From positions 1 through 58,283 of the IMG/VR virus record IMGVR_UViG_3300025154_000112: a stretch of 58,283 bases of DNA; one strand, 5' to 3'. Origin of the DNA: a virus. How positions within the stretch are numbered: the first letter of the stretch is position 1; each line of letters starts with the position of its first letter. The position numbers were made by a program, and so were the translations under genes. Of this stretch, positions 1 through 8,349 are shown in pieces. Below the pieces are notes generated by a model. That model ran no database searches, was not told the DNA's origin, and saw only the letters and a list, made by a program, of their open reading frames with translations.

Positions 1-1383
1 TGTGTTTTAGATTACTTGTATATGGGAACAGATAGAAGAGGAATTGTTAGATTTACAATAGACAATATGATAAAACAATGTAAATTTAAAATAAGGACTG
101 GAGAAAAAGAATCAGTATCTCAGTTTAAAAAGATATTACATATGTTACAAAGAGAATCTTTTATACAAACATTATTCGATGAAGAGGATATTGCAGGTAG
201 TCCGTTAATAGAGAGTTATAAACTCAAAGATTTGATTATATGTTCGCTGACAATAGATTTTGCTAATAAATTTGTCATATTAGAAAAAGAAGAAAAAGAC
301 AGAATATATGGTTATAATGAGGAAAAGTTAAGTCATTTGAAACTTCTTTTATATTATTGCTATTTGAAATGCAGAATGTATAAACGTCCAATTGGTGATC
401 AAATGGTTGTATCTGGTGGTAGGGCTGAAATAGCATATCCAACATTTGAAATAATAAATAAAGATTTAGGTCTTACTGATGATACAATTGACAAATATAA
501 TAAAATATTAGTTGATTTGAATATGATAAGATATAAATCAGCAGGTAATTGGTATTATAAAGATGATCCTAATAAGATAGTAAGAGAAAGTTGTAATATT
601 TATACTTTATTTACAGATGAAGAAACAGCAAACCTAAATCTCAAAGAGGGTATTAAATATTATAAGAAACTTGATAGAAATAGCAATAAGATATTCACTG
701 GAAGTAAGGCTTACAAAAATAATAATAAAGTGTTAAATGGTGAATTAGGGTCTATTATCAAGAAAGAGAAAAAGGGTACAGCGACAGAAAAAGATATGAT
801 TAGGAAGAATGAATTATTATATTGGATTAATGCTAATGATGAACAACATGGCATTCGAGCTTTATTGGATTCTAATCCTGATACATTGCTTTCTGATATT
901 TATTATGGATTTAATAGTGATGAAAAAGCAGAAAAGTATTATAACTTAGAACACTCATTAGGACTTCTTGATACTGGTAAGGAATTTGGAATTGATTTTA
1001 CATATTATAAATGGATAATGATGAATTACGATAAAGATGAGCATAATAAATTTGTACATTGTGTTGACAATAAAAAGAGAGCTGGATTAAAGATTGAGGA
1101 TGTAATATATTTTGCGGATCAAACACCAAAACATAAAGGATTTGGTTTACAAAATAAGAAAAAAGTTATAGAGAGAAAACCAGTTATATTCGAGGATATG
1201 TTTGAAAATGATGAACCATATGAAGAAGAAGAATATATAATGACTGAAGATGATATTCAGGCAATGCATGAGATTGAGGAATTAAATCGTGTAATGATAC
1301 CTGATGAGGTGTTGAGAATAATTGAGCAACAAGAGAATGAAGAAGACTATGATTATGAAGACGATGAAGATTTATTTAGTTAG
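1..1383 (+). CDS. Replication-initiator-like helix-turn-helix protein (5' truncated)
   Basis: The frame is open to the window edge, so the true start lies upstream; at least 460 residues are visible. The N-terminal part (DRRGIVRFT, then a repeated helical region) and the middle block with GGRAEIAYP, LGLTDDTID and NWYYKDD resemble the winged-helix regions of phage and plasmid replication initiators of Bacillota. That is recognition of style, not a domain match. The C-terminus is strongly acidic (about 60 residues rich in E and D), as in many replisome-interacting proteins. It is followed by a hairpin and then a run of small genes in the same direction. It could also be a phage transcription regulator. 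Confidence 0.55.
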   Translation, partial: CVLDYLYMGTDRRGIVRFTIDNMIKQCKFKIRTGEKESVSQFKKILHMLQRESFIQTLFDEEDIAGSPLIESYKLKDLIICSLTIDFANKFVILEKEEKDRIYGYNEEKLSHLKLLLYYCYLKCRMYKRPIGDQMVVSGGRAEIAYPTFEIINKDLGLTDDTIDKYNKILVDLNMIRYKSAGNWYYKDDPNKIVRESCNIYTLFTDEETANLNLKEGIKYYKKLDRNSNKIFTGSKAYKNNNKVLNGELGSIIKKEKKGTATEKDMIRKNELLYWINANDEQHGIRALLDSNPDTLLSDIYYGFNSDEKAEKYYNLEHSLGLLDTGKEFGIDFTYYKWIMMNYDKDEHNKFVHCVDNKKRAGLKIEDVIYFADQTPKHKGFGLQNKKKVIERKPVIFEDMFENDEPYEEEEYIMTEDDIQAMHEIEELNRVMIPDEVLRIIEQQENEEDYDYEDDEDLFS

Positions 1384-1395
1384 AAATTAGTGAAT

Positions 1396-1420
1396 ATAGG
1401 GGCGGTTATTCCGTCCCTAT
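1396..1420 (+). other. Intergenic hairpin after the initiator-like gene
   Basis: The ten-base arm ATAGGGGCGG pairs with CCGTCCCTAT across a TTATT loop, with one G-T pair. It is followed by a run of A rather than T, so it is not a classical terminator on the + strand. It could stabilise the upstream mRNA 3' end. Confidence 0.5.
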
Positions 1421-1439
1421 AAAAAAGAGGTGATATTAT

Positions 1440-1637
1440 ATGAATATGGATGAAGTATATAATAAATTAGGTTATAAGAATCGTATGGATTATATTGTGA
1501 GTATGAGTAAGATAATGAATTCGTGCTTAGAAAAAGATATTAAAAGATGTGATAATGATAAATTTGATAAGTTTATGCTTTTTCTATCAACTAATGAAGA
1601 ATTTGAAATTATTCCATTAAGTGAAATATTAAAATAA
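1440..1637 (+). CDS. Hypothetical small protein
   Basis: A 65-residue protein with no recognised family. It is predicted mostly helical, with a basic middle and a C-terminal FEIIPLSEILK. The start is supported by GAGGTG about 8 bases upstream. It lies between a hairpin and a small membrane-protein gene and is probably co-transcribed with its neighbours. Confidence 0.6.
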   Translation: MNMDEVYNKLGYKNRMDYIVSMSKIMNSCLEKDIKRCDNDKFDKFMLFLSTNEEFEIIPLSEILK

Positions 1638-1653
1638 GGAGTGATAAACAATA

Positions 1654-1785
1654 ATGAGTAATCAATTTTTAATAAGTACAATTATAATTTCATTTGTATT
1701 AGGAAGTATTTTATTTTTCACGAAACTTGGATTAAAATATGACAAACAGATGATTAAGGAGGACAAAACAAATGATAGGAATTAA
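1654..1785 (+). CDS. Small single-pass membrane protein
   Basis: A 43-residue ORF, MSNQFLISTIIISFVLG onward, with one hydrophobic helix (about residues 5-23) followed by a charged cytoplasmic tail rich in Lys and Asp. A GGAG motif lies upstream, and its 3' end overlaps the next start by 14 bases, which suggests translational coupling. Function unknown. Confidence 0.6.
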   Translation: MSNQFLISTIIISFVLGSILFFTKLGLKYDKQMIKEDKTNDRN

Positions 1786-2077
1786 AAGAAAATATATAAA
1801 CATCAAATGGGATAAAATGCAAATTAATAACAATAAAATAAATGCTAATCATGTACATTGTATGAAAGAAAAATGGAATATATTTAGGGACGACTGGGCA
1901 CAAGGTTTTGATTCAGATTGTTTCGGACATTGTAGTGAATATGATAAATGTAAAGAGGCTTTTTATGATAAACAATATCATGGAGAAAATCATTGTAAAT
2001 TAATTGTTGTGCCAATGCCATTTGATAAAATTGATTGGCATGATAATAAAATTGAGATTGTGGAGGATAAAAGTTAA
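1772..2077 (+). CDS. Hypothetical Cys/His-containing protein
   Basis: 101 residues. Cys and His are clustered in the middle (CFGHCSEYDKC) and might bind a metal. A perfect AAGGAGG lies about 9 bases before the ATG. The stop codon overlaps the next start (TAATG-type overlap). No family recognised. Confidence 0.65.
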   Translation: MIGIKRKYINIKWDKMQINNNKINANHVHCMKEKWNIFRDDWAQGFDSDCFGHCSEYDKCKEAFYDKQYHGENHCKLIVVPMPFDKIDWHDNKIEIVEDKS

Positions 2078-2250
2078 TGAATGATGCAGATAAAGCTAAT
2101 TTAACCGATAGTTTGAACTTATTATTGGATTTAGTAATACATTTAAAATATAATAATATTGAACATGCAAATAGGAGAGTAAAGGAATTTGGTTATATAG
2201 CATATCCTGAACGAATAATGAAATTATTAGAATTTGTTGCTAAACAATAA
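2077..2250 (+). CDS. Small helical hypothetical protein
   Basis: 57 residues starting MNDADKANLTDSLNLLLDL and ending EFVAKQ, with the ATG overlapping the upstream stop. Predicted entirely helical. No family recognised. Coupling to the upstream gene supports the start. Confidence 0.6.
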   Translation: MNDADKANLTDSLNLLLDLVIHLKYNNIEHANRRVKEFGYIAYPERIMKLLEFVAKQ

Positions 2251-2311
2251 AATACTAGGAAATGTATGATTCGAGGGATAAATAATTAAAATAAAGAGGA
2301 GTGTTTAATCA

Positions 2312-2863
2312 ATGGATTATAATAAAGAATTACAACGAATAAAACAAAAAGAACAAGAATTGATCAACGATGCTAAAGTTATGGGATATAGTCGTATTAA
2401 TGGTCAATTTATTAAGGATAAAATTATTCCAGTAATAGAGATTTATGCATATGGAGAAACAACTTATGAATCATATGGTACATTTATGGTCTTCAAAAAG
2501 ACCATATCTTTAACCAAAGAACAACTTACAGAAATACAAAGCATACAACAAACTAAGGAAGATATTATTAATGATTTTATCTATGATGATGGAATATTAA
2601 CAAAAATAGATGGATTAGATAATTTTTATGATATGTTAGAATGGCATGGGATATTAGATCCAGAAAATATTGAAAGAATAGTTGAAGATTTAGAAGATGA
2701 ATATCCAAGTTTACAAGATGGATGTAGTTTATATTTAGAGTTTTTCTTTGAATTAGGAGAAGGGCTAAGAGGATATATTAGTGTTTATGATATGCCATCA
2801 GATGAATTAGAAAAACAAGATAATATAGATTTGACTTTAAATAAATATCTTACTAGTAATTAA
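2312..2863 (+). CDS. Hypothetical protein
   Basis: 183 residues. The N-terminal 30 residues are a Lys/Glu-rich helix (KELQRIKQKEQELINDA), followed by a mixed region and an acidic C-terminal half. GAGGAG lies 12 bases upstream of the start. No known family. Followed after 12 bases by a kinase-like mini-gene, so the pair probably shares an mRNA. Confidence 0.65.
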   Translation: MDYNKELQRIKQKEQELINDAKVMGYSRINGQFIKDKIIPVIEIYAYGETTYESYGTFMVFKKTISLTKEQLTEIQSIQQTKEDIINDFIYDDGILTKIDGLDNFYDMLEWHGILDPENIERIVEDLEDEYPSLQDGCSLYLEFFFELGEGLRGYISVYDMPSDELEKQDNIDLTLNKYLTSN

Positions 2864-2875
2864 AGGAGGATAACT

Positions 2876-3298
2876 ATGGTTTTAATTGGTGAAGGTTCAG
2901 GAAGAAAAGTTTATGATTTGGGAAATGGTTATGTCTTAAAAGAACCATATAGTGAAACTGGATTACAGCAAAATAAAACTGAATTACATGTTTACGAAAA
3001 TGCAATTTCCGTTAGAGAATATTTATGCCCAACGTTTAAAAATAAAGGCAATTGTAACAAGATGCAAAAAGTAGATTTAATAACTGTGGAAGAATTCAAC
3101 ATAATGAAAACTAATCCAGCAATTATTGAAGTTATTAAATATTTATATGAAAACTTTGATTTAAATGATGATATCGATCATTTTAGGTCTTGGGGAAAGA
3201 TTAACGGGAAATATGTTTTGTTGGATTATGGATATACGAACGAATTATTCAATGAAATAATGTGGAAATATACTAATGATATTCAATATTTACGATAG
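2876..3298 (+). CDS. Minimal protein-kinase-like phage protein
   Basis: 140 residues. It begins with a glycine-rich loop-like GEGSGRKVYDLGNGYVLKEP, reminiscent of a kinase GxGxxG loop followed by the VxK lysine, and near the C-terminus has NGKYVLLDYGYT, similar to a DFG-type metal-binding turn. The intervening C-lobe catalytic HRD segment is missing, so at about half the usual domain length it is probably not a full kinase. AAGGAGG precedes the ATG. It may be a nucleotide-binding pseudokinase-like phage protein; function unproven. Confidence 0.45.
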   Translation: MVLIGEGSGRKVYDLGNGYVLKEPYSETGLQQNKTELHVYENAISVREYLCPTFKNKGNCNKMQKVDLITVEEFNIMKTNPAIIEVIKYLYENFDLNDDIDHFRSWGKINGKYVLLDYGYTNELFNEIMWKYTNDIQYLR

Positions 3299-3341
3299 CT
3301 TAAAAGTTCTGTTTTAAGGCATGTTTAAGGAGGTAATTAAT

Positions 3342-3488
3342 TTGGATAAATATAAGGTTTATTATTCTTTCCTATGGGATAATAAATCAGAGTGGGTAGA
3401 TACATATCAATATATTAATGCGTTAGATGAAAATGATGCTATGAATAAAACAAAAATACATTGGGTAATCAAGGATTATATATGTTGA
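3342..3488 (+). CDS. Hypothetical small protein, TTG start
   Basis: 48 residues (MDKYKVYYSFLWDNKSEW at the N-terminus). It is a beta-rich, aromatic-rich phage small protein. TTG is chosen because AAGGAGGTAATT lies at correct spacing and no ATG fits. The region from 3489 to 3568 holds only the next RBS. Confidence 0.55.
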   Translation: MDKYKVYYSFLWDNKSEWVDTYQYINALDENDAMNKTKIHWVIKDYIC

Positions 3489-3568
3489 TAGTTATAAGAG
3501 CTAATAAAACAATGAGATAAAAGTCAATTTTCGAAGCTAATATTAAGAATAGAAAAGAGGGTTTATTT

Positions 3569-3919
3569 ATGGACAAGAATCAAGAAATACAAGTTATCCA
3601 AACTAATCATCAAATTAAATTTCATATGTATGACATTAATAAAGTTGTTGCTTTTAATAGGTATATGTGTTCAGCTTATTTTCTTCCTGCTTGTTTAGAG
3701 CGAGACACATACAAAGGTGAATGTGCAGACAAACCAAAGGAAGATTGTAAGTATTGTAAAAATAAAAGTAAATTAGAAGAATTATTAGTTGATGGATTTT
3801 ATGTTGATGATGGTGATTATATTGCATATTTGCAAATTGGTATCAGAGTACCCGTAAAAAGAGAAGTATATGATAATTGGAGAATTAGTATTGAAAGAGA
3901 ATACGAAGATTTAAGTTAA
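3569..3919 (+). CDS. Hypothetical Cys-rich protein
   Basis: 116 residues with a central cysteine cluster (C-x6-C-x6-C-x3-C-x2-C), which could form a small zinc site. The N-terminal half has beta character. The start is supported by AGAGGG upstream. No family recognised. Confidence 0.65.
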   Translation: MDKNQEIQVIQTNHQIKFHMYDINKVVAFNRYMCSAYFLPACLERDTYKGECADKPKEDCKYCKNKSKLEELLVDGFYVDDGDYIAYLQIGIRVPVKREVYDNWRISIEREYEDLS

Positions 3920-3954
3920 TAATAGTTCAGTTTTATTTGGTGAAAGGAGTAAAT

Positions 3955-4062
3955 ATGATTAGAAAATTAAAAGAAAAACTTAATAAGGCATCAATAATTT
4001 TTGGTTATATGATAATAGCTTTAGTTGATTGGATATTAAAGAAACTAAGAATTATAAAATAG
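3955..4062 (+). CDS. Very small amphipathic or membrane peptide
   Basis: 35 residues. A basic N-terminus (MIRKLKEKLNK), a hydrophobic segment (ASIIFGYMIIALVDWIL) and a basic tail. GAAAGGAGT lies directly upstream. Probably inserted in the membrane; function unknown. Confidence 0.55.
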   Translation: MIRKLKEKLNKASIIFGYMIIALVDWILKKLRIIK

Positions 4063-4078
4063 AAAGAAGGATTTATTA

Positions 4079-4600
4079 ATGAGAGATATTAGATTTAGAG
4101 CATGGGCAGAGCATACAATAGACAATAGGTGGAATTATGCATGGGATAAATCTGAAGAAGAATTTTCTAAGTTAGAGCCATATAAACATTCCGAGGAATG
4201 GGAAATGTGGTATCAAAATAAAGAAGACTATAGAGATCAATTATTAGTAGAATTTGATAAGCAATCTATAGTTGACAGATACACAAACGAAAAAGTTATG
4301 ATTACAGATTTTAAAATTAATGGAAAAATACAAAGACCATATGGGTATGAGATTATTGATGTTATGCAATATACAGGTTTAAAAGATAAAGGAAATAAAG
4401 GAAAGGAAATATTTGAAGGTGATGTAGTTATCGCCACGACTGAAGAAGGTGAAGGTATCCAAGGTTATATAGAATATATAGATTGTGCATGGATGGTAAA
4501 TACAGATGGTATTACTGTATATGAGTTTTATAACTTGCGTTATCCATCAATAGTTGTAATTGGAAATATTTATGAGAATCCAGAGTTGTTAGAAAAATAG
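4079..4600 (+). CDS. YopX-domain phage protein
   Basis: 173 residues. It opens with RDIRFRAW and ends with VIGNIYENPELL; the middle has MQYTGLKDKGNKGKEIFEGDVV, the hallmark of the YopX family found in SPbeta and many phages of Bacillota. The domain is SH3-like beta-rich and its role is unknown. The length is somewhat above the usual 120-150 residues because of an insertion near residues 25-70. It sits upstream of two DNA methyltransferases. Confidence 0.85.
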   Translation: MRDIRFRAWAEHTIDNRWNYAWDKSEEEFSKLEPYKHSEEWEMWYQNKEDYRDQLLVEFDKQSIVDRYTNEKVMITDFKINGKIQRPYGYEIIDVMQYTGLKDKGNKGKEIFEGDVVIATTEEGEGIQGYIEYIDCAWMVNTDGITVYEFYNLRYPSIVVIGNIYENPELLEK

Positions 4601-4664
4601 TTTCAATTCAAAGACAAATTTGCTAGGATATTAAAATAAAACAATAGAAAGAGGAAAATAATAA

Positions 4665-5111
4665 ATGAATACAGATGTAATGTTTAGTAGTGAAACTGAT
4701 ATGTGGGCAACTCCTCAAGATTTCTTTAATAAGATGAGTGAAGAATTTGATTTTGAATTAGATGTTTGTGCGGTCAAAGAAAATGCAAAATGTGATAAAT
4801 ATTTTACTCCTGAAGATGATGGATTAAAACAAGAGTGGTTAGGTGTATGTTGGATGAATCCACCTTACGGGAGGGAAATAGGAAAATGGATTAAGAAAGC
4901 ATATGAAACTTGCCACACACACACACACACTAATAGGAAGAATGTAGTAGTTTGTTTATTACCTGCAAGGACAGATACTAAATACTTTCATGAATACATA
5001 TATGGCAAAGCTGAAATTAGATTTATCAAAGGTAGATTAAAGTTTGGAAATGCTAAAAATTCAGCTCCGTTTCCTAGTATGGTAGTTATTTTTAGGTCGA
5101 GTGATAAATAA
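4665..5111 (+). CDS. dam: DNA N6-adenine methyltransferase, phage Dam family
   Basis: 148 residues. It has the family signature (WATPQDFFNKM at about residue 10, LDVCA, then the catalytic NPPY in WMNPPYGREIGKW near residue 65) and the conserved LLPARTDTKYFH and F-P-S-M-V-V-IF tail. It transfers a methyl group from S-adenosylmethionine to adenine, probably protecting phage DNA from host restriction. A 17-base CA dinucleotide run inside the coding region encodes CHTHTHT between the catalytic motif and the LLPARTD segment. A cytosine methyltransferase follows. Confidence 0.9.
   Translation: MNTDVMFSSETDMWATPQDFFNKMSEEFDFELDVCAVKENAKCDKYFTPEDDGLKQEWLGVCWMNPPYGREIGKWIKKAYETCHTHTHTNRKNVVVCLLPARTDTKYFHEYIYGKAEIRFIKGRLKFGNAKNSAPFPSMVVIFRSSDK
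4914..4930 (+). repeat. (CA)8C dinucleotide tract inside dam
   Basis: Eight and a half CA units lie in frame within the adenine methyltransferase gene. Gain or loss of one unit would shift the frame and cut the protein just after the NPPY motif, a typical arrangement for slipped-strand phase variation. The rest of the gene is not repetitive. Confidence 0.8.
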
Positions 5112-5187
5112 TACATAAATAATATTAAAATACGATCAAATCCAGATTTCCAAGTATAATAAAAAATAAAGAAAGTGGGAAAATAAT

Positions 5188-6033
5188 ATTAATATTTTAA
5201 GTTTGTTCGACGGGATTTCATGTGGTCATGTAGCACTAGAAAGAGCAGGGATAAAAGTAGATAAATATTACGCTTCAGAAATTGATAAATATGCAATTCA
5301 AATAGCACAAAAGAATTATCCAGATACATTACATATAGGTGACGTAAACGATATAGATTTTAATGAATACATAGAAAAAATTGACATGTTAATTGGTGGC
5401 AGCCCCTGCACGTTTTGGTCAATTTCCAAACAAAATAGGGAAGTAGATAAAGAAGGAATCGGATGGAAATTGTTTAGTAGATATATTGATGCATTGAAGA
5501 CAGTAAAACCTAAATACTTTTTATATGAAAATGTTGCTAGTATGCCACAATCTATAAAATCATTTATATCAGAGGAATTTAGTTGTGAGCCAATTTTAAT
5601 AAATTCCGCTTTAGTTTCAGCACAGAAAAGGAAAAGATTGTATTGGACTAATATACCAAATGTTCAACAACCAGAAGATAAAAATATACTATTACAAGAC
5701 ATATTAGAAGATGGTTATGTAGATAGAGATAAATCATTTTGTTTAGATGCTTGTTATTATAAAGGTGGAAATCTTAAGCAATATTTTGATAAAAGTAGAA
5801 GACAAATAGTTTTTAGAAGTTTAAAAGATTATAAATTTTGTAAAACAAATTATAAAAATATAAACATAAAAAGTGGTGAGGAATGGAGACATTTAACTCC
5901 TATAGAATGTGAGCGATTACAGGGTTTGGAAGATAATTATACTGATGGAGTTAGTAATACTCAGCGTTATAAAATGATAGGTAATGGGTGGAATGTAGAT
6001 ACCATTGTACATATTCTCAAAAACATTACATAA
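5188..6033 (+). CDS. C5-cytosine DNA methyltransferase, apparent ATT start
   Basis: 281 residues if begun at ATT 5188, giving NILSLFDGISCG, the conserved motif I at the usual distance from the N-terminus. Motif IV is GGSPC (catalytic Cys near residue 74), motif VI is YENV (Glu near 114), motif VIII is QKRKRLYW, and motif X is GNGWNVDTI. The target-recognition region (about residues 170-225) is short, and the whole protein is smaller than the usual 320-400. No ATG, GTG or TTG lies at the right place: the first TTG (5203) would remove part of motif I. AAGTGGGA upstream of ATT could serve as RBS. It methylates cytosine, probably for anti-restriction. Confidence 0.9.
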   Translation: MNILSLFDGISCGHVALERAGIKVDKYYASEIDKYAIQIAQKNYPDTLHIGDVNDIDFNEYIEKIDMLIGGSPCTFWSISKQNREVDKEGIGWKLFSRYIDALKTVKPKYFLYENVASMPQSIKSFISEEFSCEPILINSALVSAQKRKRLYWTNIPNVQQPEDKNILLQDILEDGYVDRDKSFCLDACYYKGGNLKQYFDKSRRQIVFRSLKDYKFCKTNYKNINIKSGEEWRHLTPIECERLQGLEDNYTDGVSNTQRYKMIGNGWNVDTIVHILKNIT

Positions 6034-6061
6034 TCAATAAATAATTTTTTATATATACTAC

Positions 6062-6090
6062 TTGATATTATCTATTGAGTAGTATATAAT
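6062..6090 (+). promoter_or_regulatory. Promoter with overlapping inverted repeat
   Basis: TTGATA and TATAAT are separated by exactly 17 bases. An 8-bp inverted repeat (ATACTACT at 6055-6062, AGTAGTAT at 6078-6085) brackets the -35 and reaches the -10, as an operator would. The motif TCAATAAATAAT lies upstream at 6034. It probably drives the small-gene run from 6131. Confidence 0.75.
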
Positions 6091-6130
6091 TGGTTTAGAA
6101 AGTAAATCAAAAGGGAAGTGAGTATCCCAT

Positions 6131-6349
6131 ATGAAATTTCTAGATAGCATAGACACCGAAATTGAATATCATAATGCAAAACCATTTTGTGTTGATATGT
6201 GGTATAATCGCTCTGAAAGATCGTGGGTTATACAAGTCAAAGATGAAGACAATTATCAGATTGGTGATTCAGTTTATGTAAGAACTAAACTTGAAGCATT
6301 AAATCAAGTTAAATATTGGTGTGAGAAATATGGAGTTCCATTAATTTAG
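6131..6349 (+). CDS. Hypothetical small protein
   Basis: 72 residues, acidic N-terminus (MKFLDSIDTEIEY), probably a small alpha/beta fold. First gene downstream of the promoter at 6062-6090. The RBS is GGGAAGTGAG. No family recognised. Confidence 0.65.
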   Translation: MKFLDSIDTEIEYHNAKPFCVDMWYNRSERSWVIQVKDEDNYQIGDSVYVRTKLEALNQVKYWCEKYGVPLI

Positions 6350-6395
6350 ACTTAAAATTATATTTTTAAGCTATTTTTAGAAGGAGGTTGCATAC

Positions 6396-6671
6396 ATGGA
6401 AGAAGTAACTCTAACAAAAGAACAGTTATTAATGAAATCAGAAGGAGTTAAAGATTGTGTAAAGTGGTTAGAAAAGAAACTAAAAGGCGAAAAGAACGAG
6501 CTTGAAAATGACAATAAGAATTATGACACTTGGGGAATGTTTGATGATTGTGGACCATCGTATCATAATGCTGTCGTTGAAAGAGAGGCTAGGATGGAAT
6601 CATTGGTAGAAGCAAAAGTTGGTTTAGAAAAATATATGAGAAAGTTAAGACATATGGCTAATGAAGTATAG
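6396..6671 (+). CDS. Hypothetical coiled-coil protein
   Basis: 91 residues, mostly helical with heptad-like Leu/Lys/Glu patterning (residues 3-45 and 62-88) around a central loop with YDTWGMFDDCGPSYH. AAGGAGG precedes the ATG. No family recognised. Confidence 0.65.
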   Translation: MEEVTLTKEQLLMKSEGVKDCVKWLEKKLKGEKNELENDNKNYDTWGMFDDCGPSYHNAVVEREARMESLVEAKVGLEKYMRKLRHMANEV

Positions 6672-6697
6672 AGGAGATAGAAAGAAAGGTGTATATA

Positions 6698-7036
6698 ATG
6701 GAAACAATTAGACAAACAATTCTAATTAATAAACCTAAAATTCTTGACAATAAAGAACATTCATTTTATGATTGGGGAAATTATATCAAAGAATATGTTG
6801 AAGTATTAGATAAACAACTTTGCGAACTATTTTCTAATGCTTTTAAATATTTCTGTGATAAAGAGAATAAATTAGTTGGAATAGATAGCTGGTTAGAGAA
6901 TCATATTAGACCAAACAAACAATTGTATATTTATGATTTCTGGGAAATGGAAAATATCGAAGAATTTAGTTTTGGATTTCATTCAACTAGAGGTAAGGAT
7001 ATCGGTAGATTAGTTGTAGATATTAAATGGATGTAA
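6698..7036 (+). CDS. Hypothetical protein
   Basis: 112 residues. The ATG at 6698 is preferred over an in-frame GTG nine bases earlier because the AAAGAAAGG box is then correctly spaced. Helical N-terminal half, aromatic-rich C-terminal half. No family recognised. Confidence 0.6.
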   Translation: METIRQTILINKPKILDNKEHSFYDWGNYIKEYVEVLDKQLCELFSNAFKYFCDKENKLVGIDSWLENHIRPNKQLYIYDFWEMENIEEFSFGFHSTRGKDIGRLVVDIKWM

Positions 7037-7065
7037 ATATTTTGAATATTAAGGAGGTTGATATT

Positions 7066-7542
7066 ATGCATGGAATTTGTAAAGAGTGTGGATTTGAGGG
7101 AGATTGTATCAGTGCGGAAAATGATTTATGCGCCGAATGTGATGAAGATATTAGACAATGTGAAATTTGTAAATTCCCATGTCGCACACTTCAAAGGATT
7201 CCATTATTTTAATCCAGAGGATTTTAGTTCGTATGAAGAATCTAAGTATCTAGTAGCATATTTAATTCAGCAAAACAAAATATTTATTGTTGGTGTTGTA
7301 AAATATTCTGTTTATGGTTCTGAATACCAATACCAAGGATAGATATTCAAGAATCATATAAAGGGCAAGGTGTATCTAGATTATTGATCTCAGAGTTCAA
7401 TAAATATCTTGATGTTAGTATGATTCTAAAACTTTCATCACTATCTAAAGAAGGAAAACAATGTAATTTAGATCAATTATTCAAAAGGTTAATTTATAAA
7501 GTTAAAGTTTATAATAGTGATGAATCTATAGTAAAATCATAA
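7066..7542 (+). pseudogene. Frameshifted zinc-ribbon plus GNAT-like gene
   Basis: A good RBS (AAGGAGG) and ATG open a 48-residue zinc-ribbon segment (CKECGFEGDC, then CAEC and CEICKFPC). The coding signal then moves to the +1 frame at about 7195 (HFKGFHYFNPEDF through YSVYGSEYQY) and returns to the first frame at about 7330, where ESYKGQGVSRLLISEFNKYL resembles the acetyl-CoA-binding loop of GNAT acetyltransferases. All three parts align as one gene of about 155 residues with two compensating indels. Either a decayed gene or assembly errors. Confidence 0.6.
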
Positions 7543-7560
7543 TATAGAAAAGGTAATCAA

Positions 7561-7686
7561 ATGAAAGAGTTAGATAATTTATGCATGTTCTGCGGTCAAT
7601 CTATGGTTACAGATGAGGGCAACCTTTACTGTGTGGAGCATAATAAAATTGTAATGGAAGATGAAACTTGCGAAGAATTTAATTAG
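7561..7686 (+). CDS. Mini zinc-binding protein
   Basis: 41 residues with CMFCGQ, then C and H spaced like a single zinc knuckle (CxxC...CxxH). AAAGG lies upstream. One of many tiny Cys-rich proteins in this window; function unknown. Confidence 0.55.
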   Translation: MKELDNLCMFCGQSMVTDEGNLYCVEHNKIVMEDETCEEFN

Positions 7687-7704
7687 GAAGAGAGTGAGTA
7701 CATA

Positions 7705-7893
7705 ATGAAAATTAGCGAAGCATATTTCATAAACCAATGTTTAGAAAGCAATGAATGCACACTTGAAGAATTTCATGATTATTTTGAAATATTTCCTTGT
7801 GATTGTGAATATGAGAATTGTGAAGGATGGCAAACAATCTTAAAGAAAGATGCGGTTAAAAGATTTTACGAAAGAAGTATTGGGAAATTATAG
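7705..7893 (+). CDS. Hypothetical Cys-containing protein
   Basis: 62 residues, acidic, with FPCDCEYENCEGW near the middle, a possible metal-binding loop. The GAAGAGAGTG RBS supports the start. Families with EGWQ...K.AV occur in phages, but no function is known. Confidence 0.6.
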   Translation: MKISEAYFINQCLESNECTLEEFHDYFEIFPCDCEYENCEGWQTILKKDAVKRFYERSIGKL

Positions 7894-7951
7894 CTCGAAA
7901 TGATGTTTTTATTTGCTTATTATAAAAAAATTAAAGGAGTGAGTTTATTTT

Positions 7952-8347
7952 ATGAAATTGATAGCTTTTGATTTTGAATATGTTTTAGATGGAGCAGAAA
8001 AATATGACACAAAAACAATGTCAGATGAAGTTAAAGAAAAACTTAAACCATATGTCTTGTATTTTAGGGAAGATGACAGCATAGGAATTTGTTATAAAGA
8101 TCAAAAGGAAAACATAGTTAAAGTATTAAAGGAATATGGAGAAGTTAAATCGGTTGGAGAATTTCTTGATTTATATACATTTTTTAATATTGAGGACTAT
8201 GGTTGGGACAATGTAATTTTAGGTAACTATGAACTTGATGCAGATGAAATTTGGAACGAATTTGCTAAATTACTTAAAAAGAATGAGAAATTATTAATTG
8301 AAGCAGGAGACAACTTTGAAAATGAGTGGCATAAACTTGAAAAGTAG
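7952..8347 (+). CDS. Hypothetical acidic protein
   Basis: 131 residues, acidic, mixed alpha/beta. AAAGGAGTGAG precedes the ATG. No recognisable motif or family. The gap to 8531 holds a start-less coding-like frame and a hairpin. Confidence 0.6.
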   Translation: MKLIAFDFEYVLDGAEKYDTKTMSDEVKEKLKPYVLYFREDDSIGICYKDQKENIVKVLKEYGEVKSVGEFLDLYTFFNIEDYGWDNVILGNYELDADEIWNEFAKLLKKNEKLLIEAGDNFENEWHKLEK

Positions 8348-8349
8348 CA

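Noticed and set aside
1396-1420. Intrinsic terminators at the strong hairpins
   Set aside because: None of the stems at 1396, 30293, 35304, 51826 or 54715 is followed by a T-run on the + strand.
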